Shown in pieces: positions 7,283 through 15,460 of a stretch of 64,000 nt of DNA. The notes beneath the pieces are model-generated. The model made no database searches, was not told where the DNA came from, and saw only the letters and a list, made by a program, of their open reading frames with translations. Each line of letters begins with the position of its first letter. The stretch's first letter is position 1. A program made the position numbers and the translations under genes. The stretch comes from Aldehydirespirator sp965221185 (lineage in GTDB: Bacteria > Actinomycetota > Acidimicrobiia > Acidimicrobiales > Aldehydirespiratoraceae). The DNA lies in assembly GCA_965221185.1 (NCBI GenBank), contig OZ244866.1:2294001-2358000 (forward strand), in the 5' to 3' direction.

Positions 7283-8910
7283 TTAGCCCGGATCCACCGG
7301 CGCAGTGGGGCCTGTGGGGTTGGCGCGTCCACCAGAAAGGCCTCCTGACGTGGGAGAATGCTGTTGATAACGACAGTTATTCCGGCCACGTGAGGAGGCA
7401 CTTCCTGTGAGGAGCATATCTGGTGGGATCGACGGGTTGGGGGCGGTCTTTGACGACGGGTCTTTGGTGGCCGATGCGGGGCTGTTGGTGGCGGGCACGC
7501 TGATGTCGCGGCTGGGGCTGGAGGCGCTCATCGACGAGGCGGTGCGCCCGCCGGGGGCGGGCCGCGGCTCGGGGGCCAAGGCGCTGAGCGTGGTGGCGTC
7601 GATGCTTGTGGGCGGTTCGTTCATCGACGACGCGGAGCGGCTGCGGGCGGGCTCGGCGCAGGCGGTGCTGCCGTTTCGTGTGTTGGCGCCGTCCACTTTG
7701 GGGACTTGGCTGCGGTCGTTCGCGTGGGGCCATGTGCGCCAGCTCGACCGCGCGCAGGAGCTGGCGCTTCAGCGGGCGTGGTCTGTGGGCGCGGCCCCGG
7801 CCGCAGCGGAGATGACGGTGGACGTGGACTCCACAATCTGTGAGGTGCACGGCCACAGCAAAGGCGGCGCCGCCTACGGCCACACAGCCGTGCTGGGCTA
7901 TCACCCGCTGGCCGCGGTCAGAGACGACACCGGCGAGATCATCCACACCCGGATGCGGTCGGGATCCTCCCAGCGCGGCTCGGAGCGCTTCATCGTCGAG
8001 ACGCTGGCGCGCCTGGGCCGCCTGGCGCCGGGCGCGGCGCTCACGGTGCGCGCCGACGCGGGGTTCTTCAGCTACGACATCATCGACGCCGTCGAGGCCC
8101 GCGGCGCGTCCTACTCGATCACGATCCCCCACAACGCCAAGGTCAAAGCAGCCATCGAAGCCATCGAGGAGAAGGCCTGGAAGCCGATCGCCTACACCGC
8201 GGGCGGGGCGGCACAGGTCGCTGAGTGCACCATCGACACCGGCCGCCGCGACGACAAGGGCCCCCGCCGCCTGCGCCTGGTCGTGCGCCGCACCCGCCTC
8301 GAAGGCACCCAGGCGAAGCTGTGGCCCGACTGGAGACACCACTGCTTCACAACTGACAGAGCCGACCTCGACACCTGTGCCGCCGACGCCTACCACCGAG
8401 CCCACGCCCGAGTCGAGCTCGCCATCAAAGACCTCAAGAACAACGGCCTCAGACACTGCCCGTCGGGACAATTCACCGCCAACGCCGCCTGGCTGGCCTG
8501 CGCCGCCCTCGCGCACAACATCGCCCGCTGGACAGCCCGCATCGGACGCGCCCAGCACCCCCGACAGCTCACCGCCGCCGCCGGCGTGCGCAACCGGCTC
8601 CTCAACATCCCCGGCCGCATCGTCAACCACAGCCGCCGACACAGGCTGCGCCTGCCCGCGAACTGGCCCTGGCAGAACGCCTTCACACGCGCCCTAAGAC
8701 ACATCCGCAACCTCCCCCAGCTCATCTGACCCGCCGCCCCGCGCCCGGCGCCGCGCACAACCACCCCAAAACGCCACCAACCCGCCCAGCGCCCCCGCCC
8801 CTGAACCAACACGCCCCAACAGCCGCCCGCCCCGCCTGAGCCACCAGCCCGCCACCAACCAACCCGACACCGGCCCCCACACCAACCCCACCGGTGGATC
8901 CAGGCTTAGA
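7283..8910 (+). mobile_element. IS1380-family insertion sequence, 1628 bp
   Basis: Imperfect terminal inverted repeats (CTTAGCCCGGATCCACCGG at 7282-7300 against the complement of 8891-8909, 17 of 19 matching) flank one transposase gene. GGCC occurs directly outside both ends (7279-7282 and 8911-8914), fitting the 4-bp target duplication of IS1380 elements. Size, inverted repeats and duplication all suggest an intact copy. The target was the GGCC of a family-E dispersed repeat: what follows the right end is GGCCGAGCGGATAGGCC. Confidence 0.88.
7407..8729 (+). CDS. IS1380-family transposase
   Basis: 440-aa DDE transposase. Recognisable blocks include the first acidic region VDVDSTICEVHG followed by KGGAAYGHT, the second VRADAGFFSYDI, and the C-terminal ARVELAIKDLKNNGL containing the catalytic Glu. 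GTG at 7407 has GAGGAGG nine bases upstream. No frameshift or internal stop is seen, so it may be active. The 180 bp between its stop and the right inverted repeat is C-rich and holds no gene. Confidence 0.92.
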   Translation: MRSISGGIDGLGAVFDDGSLVADAGLLVAGTLMSRLGLEALIDEAVRPPGAGRGSGAKALSVVASMLVGGSFIDDAERLRAGSAQAVLPFRVLAPSTLGTWLRSFAWGHVRQLDRAQELALQRAWSVGAAPAAAEMTVDVDSTICEVHGHSKGGAAYGHTAVLGYHPLAAVRDDTGEIIHTRMRSGSSQRGSERFIVETLARLGRLAPGAALTVRADAGFFSYDIIDAVEARGASYSITIPHNAKVKAAIEAIEEKAWKPIAYTAGGAAQVAECTIDTGRRDDKGPRRLRLVVRRTRLEGTQAKLWPDWRHHCFTTDRADLDTCAADAYHRAHARVELAIKDLKNNGLRHCPSGQFTANAAWLACAALAHNIARWTARIGRAQHPRQLTAAAGVRNRLLNIPGRIVNHSRRHRLRLPANWPWQNAFTRALRHIRNLPQLI

Positions 8911-9183
8911 GGCCGAGCGGATAGGCCGCGATTCACGTACGAATCAGCGGGGCGCTGAGCGAGGCCCCGCGGCCCGAGCGGCCCGTGAGCGCAGCGAACA
9001 AGAGCGGAAGATACACCCGAGCGGCCCGTGAGCGCAGCGAACAAGAGCGGAAGATACACCCGAGCGGCCCGTGAGCGCAGCGAACAAGAGCGGAAGATAC
9101 ACCCGAGCGGCCCGTGAGCGCAAGCGAACAAGAGCGGAAGATACACCCGAGCGGCCCGTGAGCGCAAGCGAACAAGAGCGGGA
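8911..9183 (+). repeat. Dispersed repeat E, copy 1, with five tandem 43-bp units
   Basis: Left module GGCCGAGCGGATAGGCCG then GATTCACG, a short spacer, GGCGCTGAGCGAGGCC, and then a tandem array. Units start at 8975, 9018, 9061, 9104 and 9148 (period 43, once 44 through an extra A; the last is truncated). Each unit reads CGAGCGGCCCGTGAGCGCAG followed by CGAACAAGAGCGGAAG and ATACACC. The array ends about 60 bp before the fdrA-like start. Units are contiguous without spacers. The apparent long reading frames across it are repeat artefacts. Function unknown. Confidence 0.9.
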
Positions 9184-9243
9184 ACCACAACGCTGCGGCG
9201 CGAGGCGGTGGCACCTATCCGCGTGGCCCCTTAGCGTGATGCC

Positions 9244-10806
9244 ATGACCGCAAGAGCGGACGTGGTCGCAGACTGCTACGTCGACAGCGTGCGACTGCTG
9301 GAAGCCACCCGGGCGATGCGGGAGGTGCCCGGCGTGGACTGGGCCTGGGCGCTGATGGCCACACCGGCAAACCTCGAGACCCTGGCCACCGAAGGCGTGA
9401 CGGAAGGGCTCGACGACGCGGCGGCCAACGACCTGGTCCTCGCGGTCAGGGGCGCCGACGAGCATCTGTCGGCGGCTCTGGAGGGGGCCAGAGCGGTGCT
9501 GTTCGAGAAGGCGGCGCCCCGCGGCACCGACGGCGCGCCAGCCGGTGCGCGCCCCGCCAGCCTCGATGAGGCTCTGGCCGCGGCGCCGGGCGCCAACGTC
9601 GCCATCGTCTCCGTCCCCGGCCCGTACGCGGCCCTCGAGGCCCACAAAGCGCTGAGCCGGGGCCTCGACGTGCTGCTGTTCAGCGACAACGTGCCCCTGT
9701 CCGACGAGATCGACCTGAAGCGCCGGGCCCGCTCCCTCGGCAGGCTGGTCATGGGACCGGGCGCGGGCACGGCGGCGCTGGCCGGCGTGGGCCTGGGCTT
9801 CTCGAACCGGGTGGTGCGCGGGCCGGTGGGGGTGGTCGCCGCGGCCGGAACCGGCGCTCAGGAAGTGATGGCGCTGCTCGACCGGTGGGGATCGGGCGTG
9901 TCCCATGTCATTGGAGTGGGCGGCCGCGACCTGTCGGCCGAGGTCGGGGGGGCTATGGCCGAGGCGGCCATCGAGGCGCTCGACCGCCACCCGGGGACCG
10001 AGTTAATGCTGCTGGTGTCCAAGCCGCCCTCGGCCGCGGTGGCCAAGCGCCTGCTGGGTCCTGCCCGCAGCAAACCGGTGGTGGCCGCCCTGATCGGGCT
10101 GGACCAGCCGGTGGACGCCGCACCCGGGGTGACGGTGTGCAGCACGCTCGAGCAGGGAGCCGCGGCCGCGCTGGCCCGGCTCGGCTACCCACAGCCCGAT
10201 CCAGTCGGCTCCATCGACGCGGAGGTCGCCATGCTCACCACCGCCCTCAGCCTCTCGAGGAGGCGCATGGTGGGGCTGTTCAGCGGGGGAACCCTGGCCT
10301 ACGAGGCGATGGTCATCGCCAGCGGCCACATCGGTCCCGTGTTCTCCAACACACCGCTCCAGCCGTCGTGGGCGTTGCCCGGTCCCCCCGACGCTCACGT
10401 GTGCCTGGACCTGGGCGAGGAGGAGTTCACCCGCGGTCGGCCCCATCCCATGATCGATCCCGAAGCGAGAGTCGAGCTGCTGCGCGAGCAGGCCTCGGAT
10501 TCGACCGTGGCCGCCGTGCTGCTTGACGTGGTCATCGGCGACGGCGCCCATCCAGATCCCGCCGGGGTGCTGGCTCCCGCCGCGGCGGAGCTGGTCGCGG
10601 CGGGCGCTGCTGTGGTGGCCTACGTGCTGGGTACCGACAAGGATCCGCAAGGTTTCGAGCGTCAACGCGACGTCATGCGCAAGGCGGGCTGCATCGTCGC
10701 CGACACTGCCGCCAGAGCGGCCCTCGCTGCCGCCGCACTCGTCAACCGCGATCCCGCGCTCGTCCATCAAGACCTGTCGGCAAGAGGCCGAGCGGATTGG
10801 CCGTGA
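9244..10806 (+). CDS. FdrA/AllF-like protein (oxamate carbamoyltransferase subunit family)
   Basis: 520 aa with the succinyl-CoA synthetase-like fold of the FdrA family: a Rossmann-like N-terminal part (GANVAIVSVPGPYAALEA, VLLFSDNVPLSDEI, MGPGAGTAALAGVGLGFSN), then VVAAAGTGAQEVMALLDRWG, SHVIGVGGRDLSAEVGG and GLFSGGTLAYEAMVIA. E. coli AllF acts with AllG and AllH in oxamate carbamoyltransferase. A DUF2877 gene is 5 kb away on the other strand and a carbamate kinase is upstream. The last residues (SARGRADWP) and the stop codon come from a family-E repeat, so the natural C-terminus has probably been replaced. Confidence 0.8.
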   Translation: MTARADVVADCYVDSVRLLEATRAMREVPGVDWAWALMATPANLETLATEGVTEGLDDAAANDLVLAVRGADEHLSAALEGARAVLFEKAAPRGTDGAPAGARPASLDEALAAAPGANVAIVSVPGPYAALEAHKALSRGLDVLLFSDNVPLSDEIDLKRRARSLGRLVMGPGAGTAALAGVGLGFSNRVVRGPVGVVAAAGTGAQEVMALLDRWGSGVSHVIGVGGRDLSAEVGGAMAEAAIEALDRHPGTELMLLVSKPPSAAVAKRLLGPARSKPVVAALIGLDQPVDAAPGVTVCSTLEQGAAAALARLGYPQPDPVGSIDAEVAMLTTALSLSRRRMVGLFSGGTLAYEAMVIASGHIGPVFSNTPLQPSWALPGPPDAHVCLDLGEEEFTRGRPHPMIDPEARVELLREQASDSTVAAVLLDVVIGDGAHPDPAGVLAPAAAELVAAGAAVVAYVLGTDKDPQGFERQRDVMRKAGCIVADTAARAALAAAALVNRDPALVHQDLSARGRADWP

Positions 10807-10927
10807 TTCACGAGGATCCCTCTAGGGCGCTGAGCGAGGCCCCGCGGCCCGAGCGGCCCGTGAGCGCAGCGAACAAGAGCGGAAGATACACCCGAGCGGC
10901 CCGTGAGCGCAGCGAACAAGAGCGGGA
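10783..10927 (+). repeat. Dispersed repeat E, copy 2
   Basis: Same module order as copy 1: AGAGGCCGAGCGGATTGGCC, GTGATTCACG, a 13-bp variable spacer, GGCGCTGAGCGAGGCC, then the 43-bp unit at 10850 and a truncated second unit at 10893. It begins inside the last codons of the FdrA-like gene, supplies that gene's TGA, and stops about 20 bp before the glycosyltransferase start. Confidence 0.88.
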
Positions 10928-10945
10928 AACAGGTTGCCTGGTGGG

Positions 10946-12103
10946 GTGAGGTTGACGGATCGGATCGCGATCGCCACCTACTCGGTCAGGCCCCGGGGAG
11001 GGGCCGTCCACAGCGTGGAACTGGCGGAGGCCCTGGCCGCCGAGGGTGCCGACGTGACCCTGATCGCGCTCGGTGACCCCGCCGAGGGCTTCTTCCGGCC
11101 GACCAGCGTGCCCGCGATGATCATCCCGGCCCCGCCCCGGGCCGAGACCCTGACCGAGAGGGTGTTCTCGCACATCGACGCCCTGACGGCGGGGCTGGCT
11201 GGCCTTGGCGACCACTTCGACATCGTGCACACCCAGGACTGCATCTCGGCCCGGGCCGCGGCCCGGGTGCGCGGCCGCGGCGACGGGTTCCGGCTGTTCC
11301 GGACGGTGCACCACATAGACGACTTCACCACGCCCGCTCTGGTCGAGTGCCAGGACGCGGCCATTCTCGAGCCCGATCGGGTGCTGGTGGTGAGCGAACC
11401 CTGGAGACGGCGGCTGCTGGACGACTACGGGGTCGAGGCCGCGGTGGTCACCAACGGCGTGAGGGCGGAGCGCTTCGCCGCCGCGGGGCCGGCCGGTGAG
11501 CGGGACCGCCTGCGAGCCCGCATCGGTGCGTCCGACCGCCACCTGTTCCTGACGGTGGGCGGGATCGAGCCCCGCAAGGGCTCCCGGTACCTCGTCGAGG
11601 CGCTCGGGCTGCTGAAGGCGAGCTCCCGGCCGGAGCGGGCGATCATGCTGGCGGTGGTCGGCGGGCACTCGTTCCAGGACTACCGGGCCTACCGCGACGA
11701 GGTGCTCGGGTCGCTGGGCGCCCACGGCCTTCGCCTCGGCGACGACGTGGTAGTGCTCGGCACCGTCTCCGACGATGAGCTGCCCCGCTGGTACCACGCC
11801 GCCGACAGCTTCGTGTTCCCGTCGGTCAGCGAGGGCTGGGGCCTGGTCGTGCTAGAGGCGCTGGCGGCCGGCCTGCCGGTGGTGGCCTCCGACATCGAAG
11901 TTTTTCGCAGCTTCCTGACCCCCGACGCCGACGCGGTGCTGACCGAGGCGGCCAACCCCGTGTCGCTGGCCGCGGGGATGGCCCGGGTGCGCGACGATCC
12001 GCAGCTGGTCCGGCGCCTCCGGGCCAACGGCACGGCCACCGCCGGCCGCTACTCGTGGTCGAGCACGGCCCGCCGCCACCTGGAGATCTACGCCGAAGCT
12101 TGA
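10946..12103 (+). CDS. MSMEG_0565-family glycosyltransferase (GT-B, group 1)
   Basis: 385 aa with both Rossmann halves of a GT4-like glycosyltransferase. RIAIATYSVRPRGGAVHSVE and FDIVHTQDCISARAAARV followed by RTVHHIDDFTTPALVECQD are characteristic of the MSMEG_0565 family of Nit1 clusters. The donor-binding C-terminal half has GGIEPRKGSRYLVEAL and the EGWGLVVLEALAAGLPVVAS Glu motif. Donor and acceptor are unknown. GTG at 10946 was chosen over TTG 10934 on family alignment; no strong ribosome site is visible because a repeat-E copy ends just upstream. Confidence 0.85.
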   Translation: MRLTDRIAIATYSVRPRGGAVHSVELAEALAAEGADVTLIALGDPAEGFFRPTSVPAMIIPAPPRAETLTERVFSHIDALTAGLAGLGDHFDIVHTQDCISARAAARVRGRGDGFRLFRTVHHIDDFTTPALVECQDAAILEPDRVLVVSEPWRRRLLDDYGVEAAVVTNGVRAERFAAAGPAGERDRLRARIGASDRHLFLTVGGIEPRKGSRYLVEALGLLKASSRPERAIMLAVVGGHSFQDYRAYRDEVLGSLGAHGLRLGDDVVVLGTVSDDELPRWYHAADSFVFPSVSEGWGLVVLEALAAGLPVVASDIEVFRSFLTPDADAVLTEAANPVSLAAGMARVRDDPQLVRRLRANGTATAGRYSWSSTARRHLEIYAEA

Positions 12104-12160
12104 CTCGTCCGAAATAAGTAGAGAAACACGTCATATAGAGGCAAAACCCGTGCAGATTTG
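12103..12160. repeat. Dispersed repeat B, copy 1 (52-58 bp)
   Basis: Starts at the glycosyltransferase stop codon and lies between convergent genes. The core is CCGAAATAAGTAGAGAAAC followed by ACGTCATATAG and ends CCCGTGCAGATTTG. It matches 61906-61963 at 45 of 52 core bases (51 of 58 with the ACTCG extension), with an identical 12-bp end. It is AT-rich against the local background and shows no convincing hairpin; AAACACGT and AAACCCGT recur within it about 22 bp apart. Confidence 0.85.
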
Positions 12161-12169
12161 GATGGCACG

Positions 12170-12865
12170 CTAGGTCCGAGCCGGCGAACGCGACAACAGG
12201 GTGCCGGTCACTAGGGCCAACACGGCCCACGCCGCGGCCAGCCCGCCCAGCGAGGCCAGCCGGAAGCGCCATACGAGGTCGGCGGGGGCCTCGACGGGGT
12301 CGGGACTGGCGGGAAGCGCCAGGAGGATCACAGCCAGGCCCGCGGCGTAGAGAGCGGACGTGGCCCAGGCCTGGGCCGTGGGCGCCAGGCGAGCGGCGCG
12401 ATGGAAGCGCCATACCGCCCACGCCAGCAGGATCGACAGCGCCAGAGCCGCGAAGTACAGCATCGTGCGCTCGTTGACGGTGGAGGGATCGCCGACCGCC
12501 GGCGGGTTGGCTGGGTACTTGAGGAAGGGCACGACCACGACCGCGACGAACCCCGCACAGCCGAGCCGCACCGAGGCGGCCAGGGGTGTGGACACGGCCA
12601 GCCGCGGCCCGACCGCGCCGAGCACGACCGCGAAGATCACGCCTAGGGCCAGCCCGAACACGATCAGCCCGATCGCCCCGCCGACCTCCTGCACGCCCCG
12701 CCCGAAGAGATCCTCGTGATGGGCGCCGCTAGTGGCGTGGCTGATGCTGTCCTCCAAGGCGATGGCGTCGCGGATCGGTCCCCGGCCCGCGGTGGCCGCG
12801 AACAGCGCGGAGGCGGCACCGGCGGCCAGCCCTGCCAGGCTGCCGGCTGCCAGGAGCCGCTTCAT
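12170..12865 (-). CDS. cbtA: CbtA-family cobalt transporter subunit
   Basis: 231-aa membrane protein with about five hydrophobic segments. MKRLLAAGSLAGLAAGAASALFA at the N-terminus, the HHEDLFGRGVQEVGGAIG segment and KYPANPPAVGDPSTVNERTM are typical of CbtA, the membrane partner of CbtB in predicted cobalt uptake for cobalamin synthesis. ATG at 12865. cbtB lies 71 bp upstream on the same strand, so the two probably form one operon. Confidence 0.85.
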   Translation of the reverse strand: MKRLLAAGSLAGLAAGAASALFAATAGRGPIRDAIALEDSISHATSGAHHEDLFGRGVQEVGGAIGLIVFGLALGVIFAVVLGAVGPRLAVSTPLAASVRLGCAGFVAVVVVPFLKYPANPPAVGDPSTVNERTMLYFAALALSILLAWAVWRFHRAARLAPTAQAWATSALYAAGLAVILLALPASPDPVEAPADLVWRFRLASLGGLAAAWAVLALVTGTLLSRSPART

Positions 12866-12936
12866 CGGAGTGGCCTGACCGGGGCTCCCGGCCTCACCCG
12901 CGCCGGCGCGGGGAGTTCATCGGGTGGTCCGTGCTG

Positions 12937-13170
12937 TCAGTGGCAGGGGACGCCGGCGAAGTGCCGTCCGTCGTGGAAGAACTCGTGGAGCGTCCCGGCG
13001 GTCTGGCTGAGCACGGCGCCGTTCTCGAGCATGACGAAGTACGACACCACCACGGCGAGCGCGACCAGCGCCCAGGCCCATACGGGGATGTCGACTTCCT
13101 CGATTGCGGGTACGGCCGGTGCGGGTACGGCCGGTGCGGGTACGGCTGCGGGCAGGGCGTGAGTCTGCAT
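12937..13170 (-). CDS. cbtB: CbtB-family small protein
   Basis: 77 aa. An Ala/Pro-rich N-terminus (with PAPAVPAPAVPA repeats) precedes one membrane segment (VWAWALVALAVVVSYFVML), and the short tail LHEFFHDGRHFAGVPCH contains several His and a Cys, the metal-site pattern of CbtB. ATG at 13170 starts the family-length protein; longer frames upstream run through repeat DNA. No cobalamin riboswitch was recognised upstream, though CbtAB genes often have one. A hairpin at 13244-13260 lies in the leader. Confidence 0.85.
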   Translation of the reverse strand: MQTHALPAAVPAPAVPAPAVPAIEEVDIPVWAWALVALAVVVSYFVMLENGAVLSQTAGTLHEFFHDGRHFAGVPCH

Positions 13171-13243
13171 GCGTGCAGTGTCGCACACGCCCGGTGCCAG
13201 CACCAATACCGATGACCTGTGGCGGCCCGGCCGCGGGGCAGCG

Positions 13244-13260
13244 GCCCTCTTGGAGAGGGC
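13244..13260 (-). promoter_or_regulatory. Short hairpin in the cbtB leader
   Basis: GCCCTCT and AGAGGGC form a perfect 7-bp stem with a 3-nt loop, 74 bp upstream of the cbtB start. No T-run follows, so it could be a terminator for DNA upstream or a leader structure. Confidence 0.35.
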
Positions 13261-13293
13261 ACGCAACAGGTAAGAGCCCTTCATGTCCAGAAG

Positions 13294-13389
13294 GGGTGTC
13301 TCCCGCTCGTGTTCGCTGCGCTCACGGGCCGCTCGGGCCACGGCCTCGCTCGTTCCGAGGTGTTCGCGCCGCCTATTCGCTCGGCCTCT
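13294..13389 (-). repeat. Dispersed repeat E, copy 3
   Basis: Read on the minus strand the modules are GAGGCCGAGCGAATAGGCGG, a variable spacer, GAGCGAGGCCGTGGCCCGAG, then CGGCCCGTGAGCGCAGCGAA and CACGAGCGGGAGACACC. The left end begins immediately at the stop codon of the hypothetical gene at 13389, and only one 43-bp-type unit is present. Confidence 0.85.
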
Positions 13390-13886
13390 CAGAGATCGTC
13401 GTCGGTGTACACGCACCACACGCCGGAGGAGGCTGCGTGGCGCAGCACGTCGAGCACGTCAGCCTCACGCCGGCGGGGATCGAACAGCCAGCGCCTGATG
13501 TCGGCCCGTCCCTGGTCCGTCCATCCCCCCTCCGGGTCACGGCGCAGCAGTCCCAGCCCCGCCGAGGCGAGCTCGTCAGGAGTCCAGCCCTCACGCCGCA
13601 ACAGAACGTGCCCCTGGAGCTCGACCGCGGCCTCCACCGCGTGAGCGACCCAGCGGATCGGGTCCTCCACCACATTGTGCAGGCGGGGACCGCCCAGCGG
13701 CGAGTCGTCGCGCAGTCTCAACACCCCCTCCACCCCGCGAACCAGCGTCCGAACCAGGGTCCCGTCCGGGAGAATGGCCGGCCGCATGTAGCCCTCGTTG
13801 GCGGGCGCCTCCTCGACTCGCCTGGCCGTCTCAGCGGCAACGTCGCGCGCCTCCTCGGGGTAGAGGATCAGGGTCCGAAGATGCAT
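13389..13886 (-). CDS. Hypothetical protein, 165 aa
   Basis: Not recognised. Soluble, Arg- and Glu-rich, with no signal peptide. The middle part (LHNVVEDPIRWVAHAVEAAVELQGHVLL) looks helical, and the C-terminus ends in VLDVLRHAASSGVWCVYTDDDL. ATG at 13886 is clear, with the stop abutting a repeat-E element. It lies between the cbtB leader and a second unrecognised gene on the same strand, about 65 bp apart. Confidence 0.6.
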   Translation of the reverse strand: MHLRTLILYPEEARDVAAETARRVEEAPANEGYMRPAILPDGTLVRTLVRGVEGVLRLRDDSPLGGPRLHNVVEDPIRWVAHAVEAAVELQGHVLLRREGWTPDELASAGLGLLRRDPEGGWTDQGRADIRRWLFDPRRREADVLDVLRHAASSGVWCVYTDDDL

Positions 13887-13951
13887 GGCGGCCTCCCGAC
13901 GGGAACCCGGAATCCTAGGGTTCGGTCCACGTATCTCCTACGGCGCGACTT

Positions 13952-15421
13952 CTAGGGCTGGTCGCCCAGCAGGGCCTCGCCCGACGGCGCGGCGGATGCC
14001 CAGGACTCGTCGAGGCCACAGCGCATCGCCGGTCCAGGAGAGCCGGCGGCCCGCGCCGCCTGGAGCTCCCACAGCACCGCGGGGCGGGCATCGTGCCAGC
14101 GAAGCGAGAACGACAACACGCCGTGGCGGGTCACCAGCGAGCGGGCGTCGACGGAAGCTCCCTGCCACGCTCGGGGCACTGCGGGCGCCATCGCAAGATG
14201 ATCGGGGGCCTCAGCGACCAGGCAGTCCAGCAGGACTTCGATCCCGGCGAGACCGTCCCCTCCGAAAGCAACACTGCGCCGGGCCGTCTCGGTGAGGCTG
14301 TCAACGGCTGAAGCACGACGCGACACCGAAGCCGGCGAAGTCGCCGTGGCGAGCAGGCGGCGAGCGTCGCGGGCGGCCGCGGGCGACTCCGGCTCCAAAG
14401 CGGTCGCTACCTGTTCCAGCGTGAAGGCGTCGAGACGTTCGCCTGCGGCGGTGGCCAGGGGTCCGGCCAGCTCGGCCAGACCCGACACCCGGCCGCTGCG
14501 CAGCCGGCGCGATGCTAGGGCGCGCAACCCTGCCGCGGCATCGGGCGCAGGGAACCGCGAGCGCTCCCACGCCCGCAGGACCACATCCCGACCTCTGTCG
14601 GCCTCGTCGGGCAGGCCCACCCGGTCGAGCACCACTGCGGCCCGCGACGCGGCCGCCGCCTCGGTTCCGCCCGCAGCCAGGATGCATGCCGCGATCCCTC
14701 GCCGCCACGCCCGCTCTGCGGACTCGTCGGGGAGCGTCACCGACGCGGCCCGGGCCACGACAGCGAGCCAGCCGGCCGCGGCCTGCTCCGGCGAACTGAC
14801 CCCCACCGGCCCGCCGTCGACGGGCACGGTTGCCCGCAACGGCACGCGGGGCGCCAGCGGAACCACGACTGCGGCCGCGGCTTGCCCCGCGCGGCTGCGG
14901 GCCTCGCAGTCCCCCGCCGGCGGTCCGGCCCGGACGGCCGCCCACGTGTCGCCGTCGCTCACGGCCGCCGCGCCGCCGGGTGTCCGGTCGAGTTCCAGAG
15001 CCACCCGGCGATCGGCCAGCAGGCGGGGTCCGCGCACCTGCGCCTTCGCGATCGAGCCGGAAACGGCCAGCGCCAGGCTCACTGGCCCCGGGGTCTCGTT
15101 CACGAACTCCAAGACCACCGCTCGGCCCGCGGCGTCATGCACCGCGGCCGCTCGCAGGATCACATCTCCACCGGGCACCCTCATGGCTGTGGCCGTGACC
15201 GGCATGCCGTCCACCAGCCGGGTCCGAACCGCCGCCTCCTCTGCGGCGATGTGCCAGCGGTCCCCGGCTCCCACGGCCCACGCGACCCGCCAGCCCGCCC
15301 CCAGCAGCGCGACCGTACCGGCGCGGTCGGCCATCGCCACCGGTGCGTCCAGGTCGCCGAGCAGCTCCGTGGGCGGAACGTCGCCCGCGCCCGCCGACGA
15401 GGGGTCGTCTCCGGCGCCCAC
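13952..15421 (-). CDS. Hypothetical protein, possible glycosidase-like fold
   Basis: About 489 aa, Ala-rich, no signal peptide. The first half looks beta-rich (RVALELDRTPGGAAAV); the second half is a long series of helices, and the end (DHLAMAPAVPRAWQGASV then GVLSFSLRWHDARPAVLWEL) resembles the tail of (alpha/alpha)6-barrel glycoside hydrolases. No catalytic acids could be assigned, so this is only a resemblance. It starts about 40 bp after gpsA on the same strand; GTG 15421 or TTG 15442 could be the start. Confidence 0.5.
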   Translation of the reverse strand: MGAGDDPSSAGAGDVPPTELLGDLDAPVAMADRAGTVALLGAGWRVAWAVGAGDRWHIAAEEAAVRTRLVDGMPVTATAMRVPGGDVILRAAAVHDAAGRAVVLEFVNETPGPVSLALAVSGSIAKAQVRGPRLLADRRVALELDRTPGGAAAVSDGDTWAAVRAGPPAGDCEARSRAGQAAAAVVVPLAPRVPLRATVPVDGGPVGVSSPEQAAAGWLAVVARAASVTLPDESAERAWRRGIAACILAAGGTEAAAASRAAVVLDRVGLPDEADRGRDVVLRAWERSRFPAPDAAAGLRALASRRLRSGRVSGLAELAGPLATAAGERLDAFTLEQVATALEPESPAAARDARRLLATATSPASVSRRASAVDSLTETARRSVAFGGDGLAGIEVLLDCLVAEAPDHLAMAPAVPRAWQGASVDARSLVTRHGVLSFSLRWHDARPAVLWELQAARAAGSPGPAMRCGLDESWASAAPSGEALLGDQP

Positions 15422-15460
15422 CGGATCAGCGGTGGGCCGCAAGGCCGGCGTGGCGCCGAC

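Noticed and set aside
7377..8642. 421-aa open frame antisense to the transposase
   Set aside because: High-GC shadow frame of the IS1380 gene, without recognisable domains.
8975..9183. Possible CRISPR array
   Set aside because: Units are contiguous and nearly identical; there are no unique spacers and no cas genes.
8694..9214. Overlapping open frames across the tandem repeat (translating as repeated LRSRAARVYLPLLFA-type text)
   Set aside because: They are the 43-bp repeat read in different frames (43 is not a multiple of 3). No start site, no family and no codon bias support them.
12109..12160. Repeat B as an intrinsic terminator between convergent genes
   Set aside because: No stable inverted repeat is shared by the two copies; the short CACG/CGTG pairing in copy 1 is lost in copy 2.
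13171..13300. Cobalamin riboswitch before cbtBA
   Set aside because: I looked for the conserved B12-box and found no convincing match; only a short hairpin and repeat-E sequence are present.
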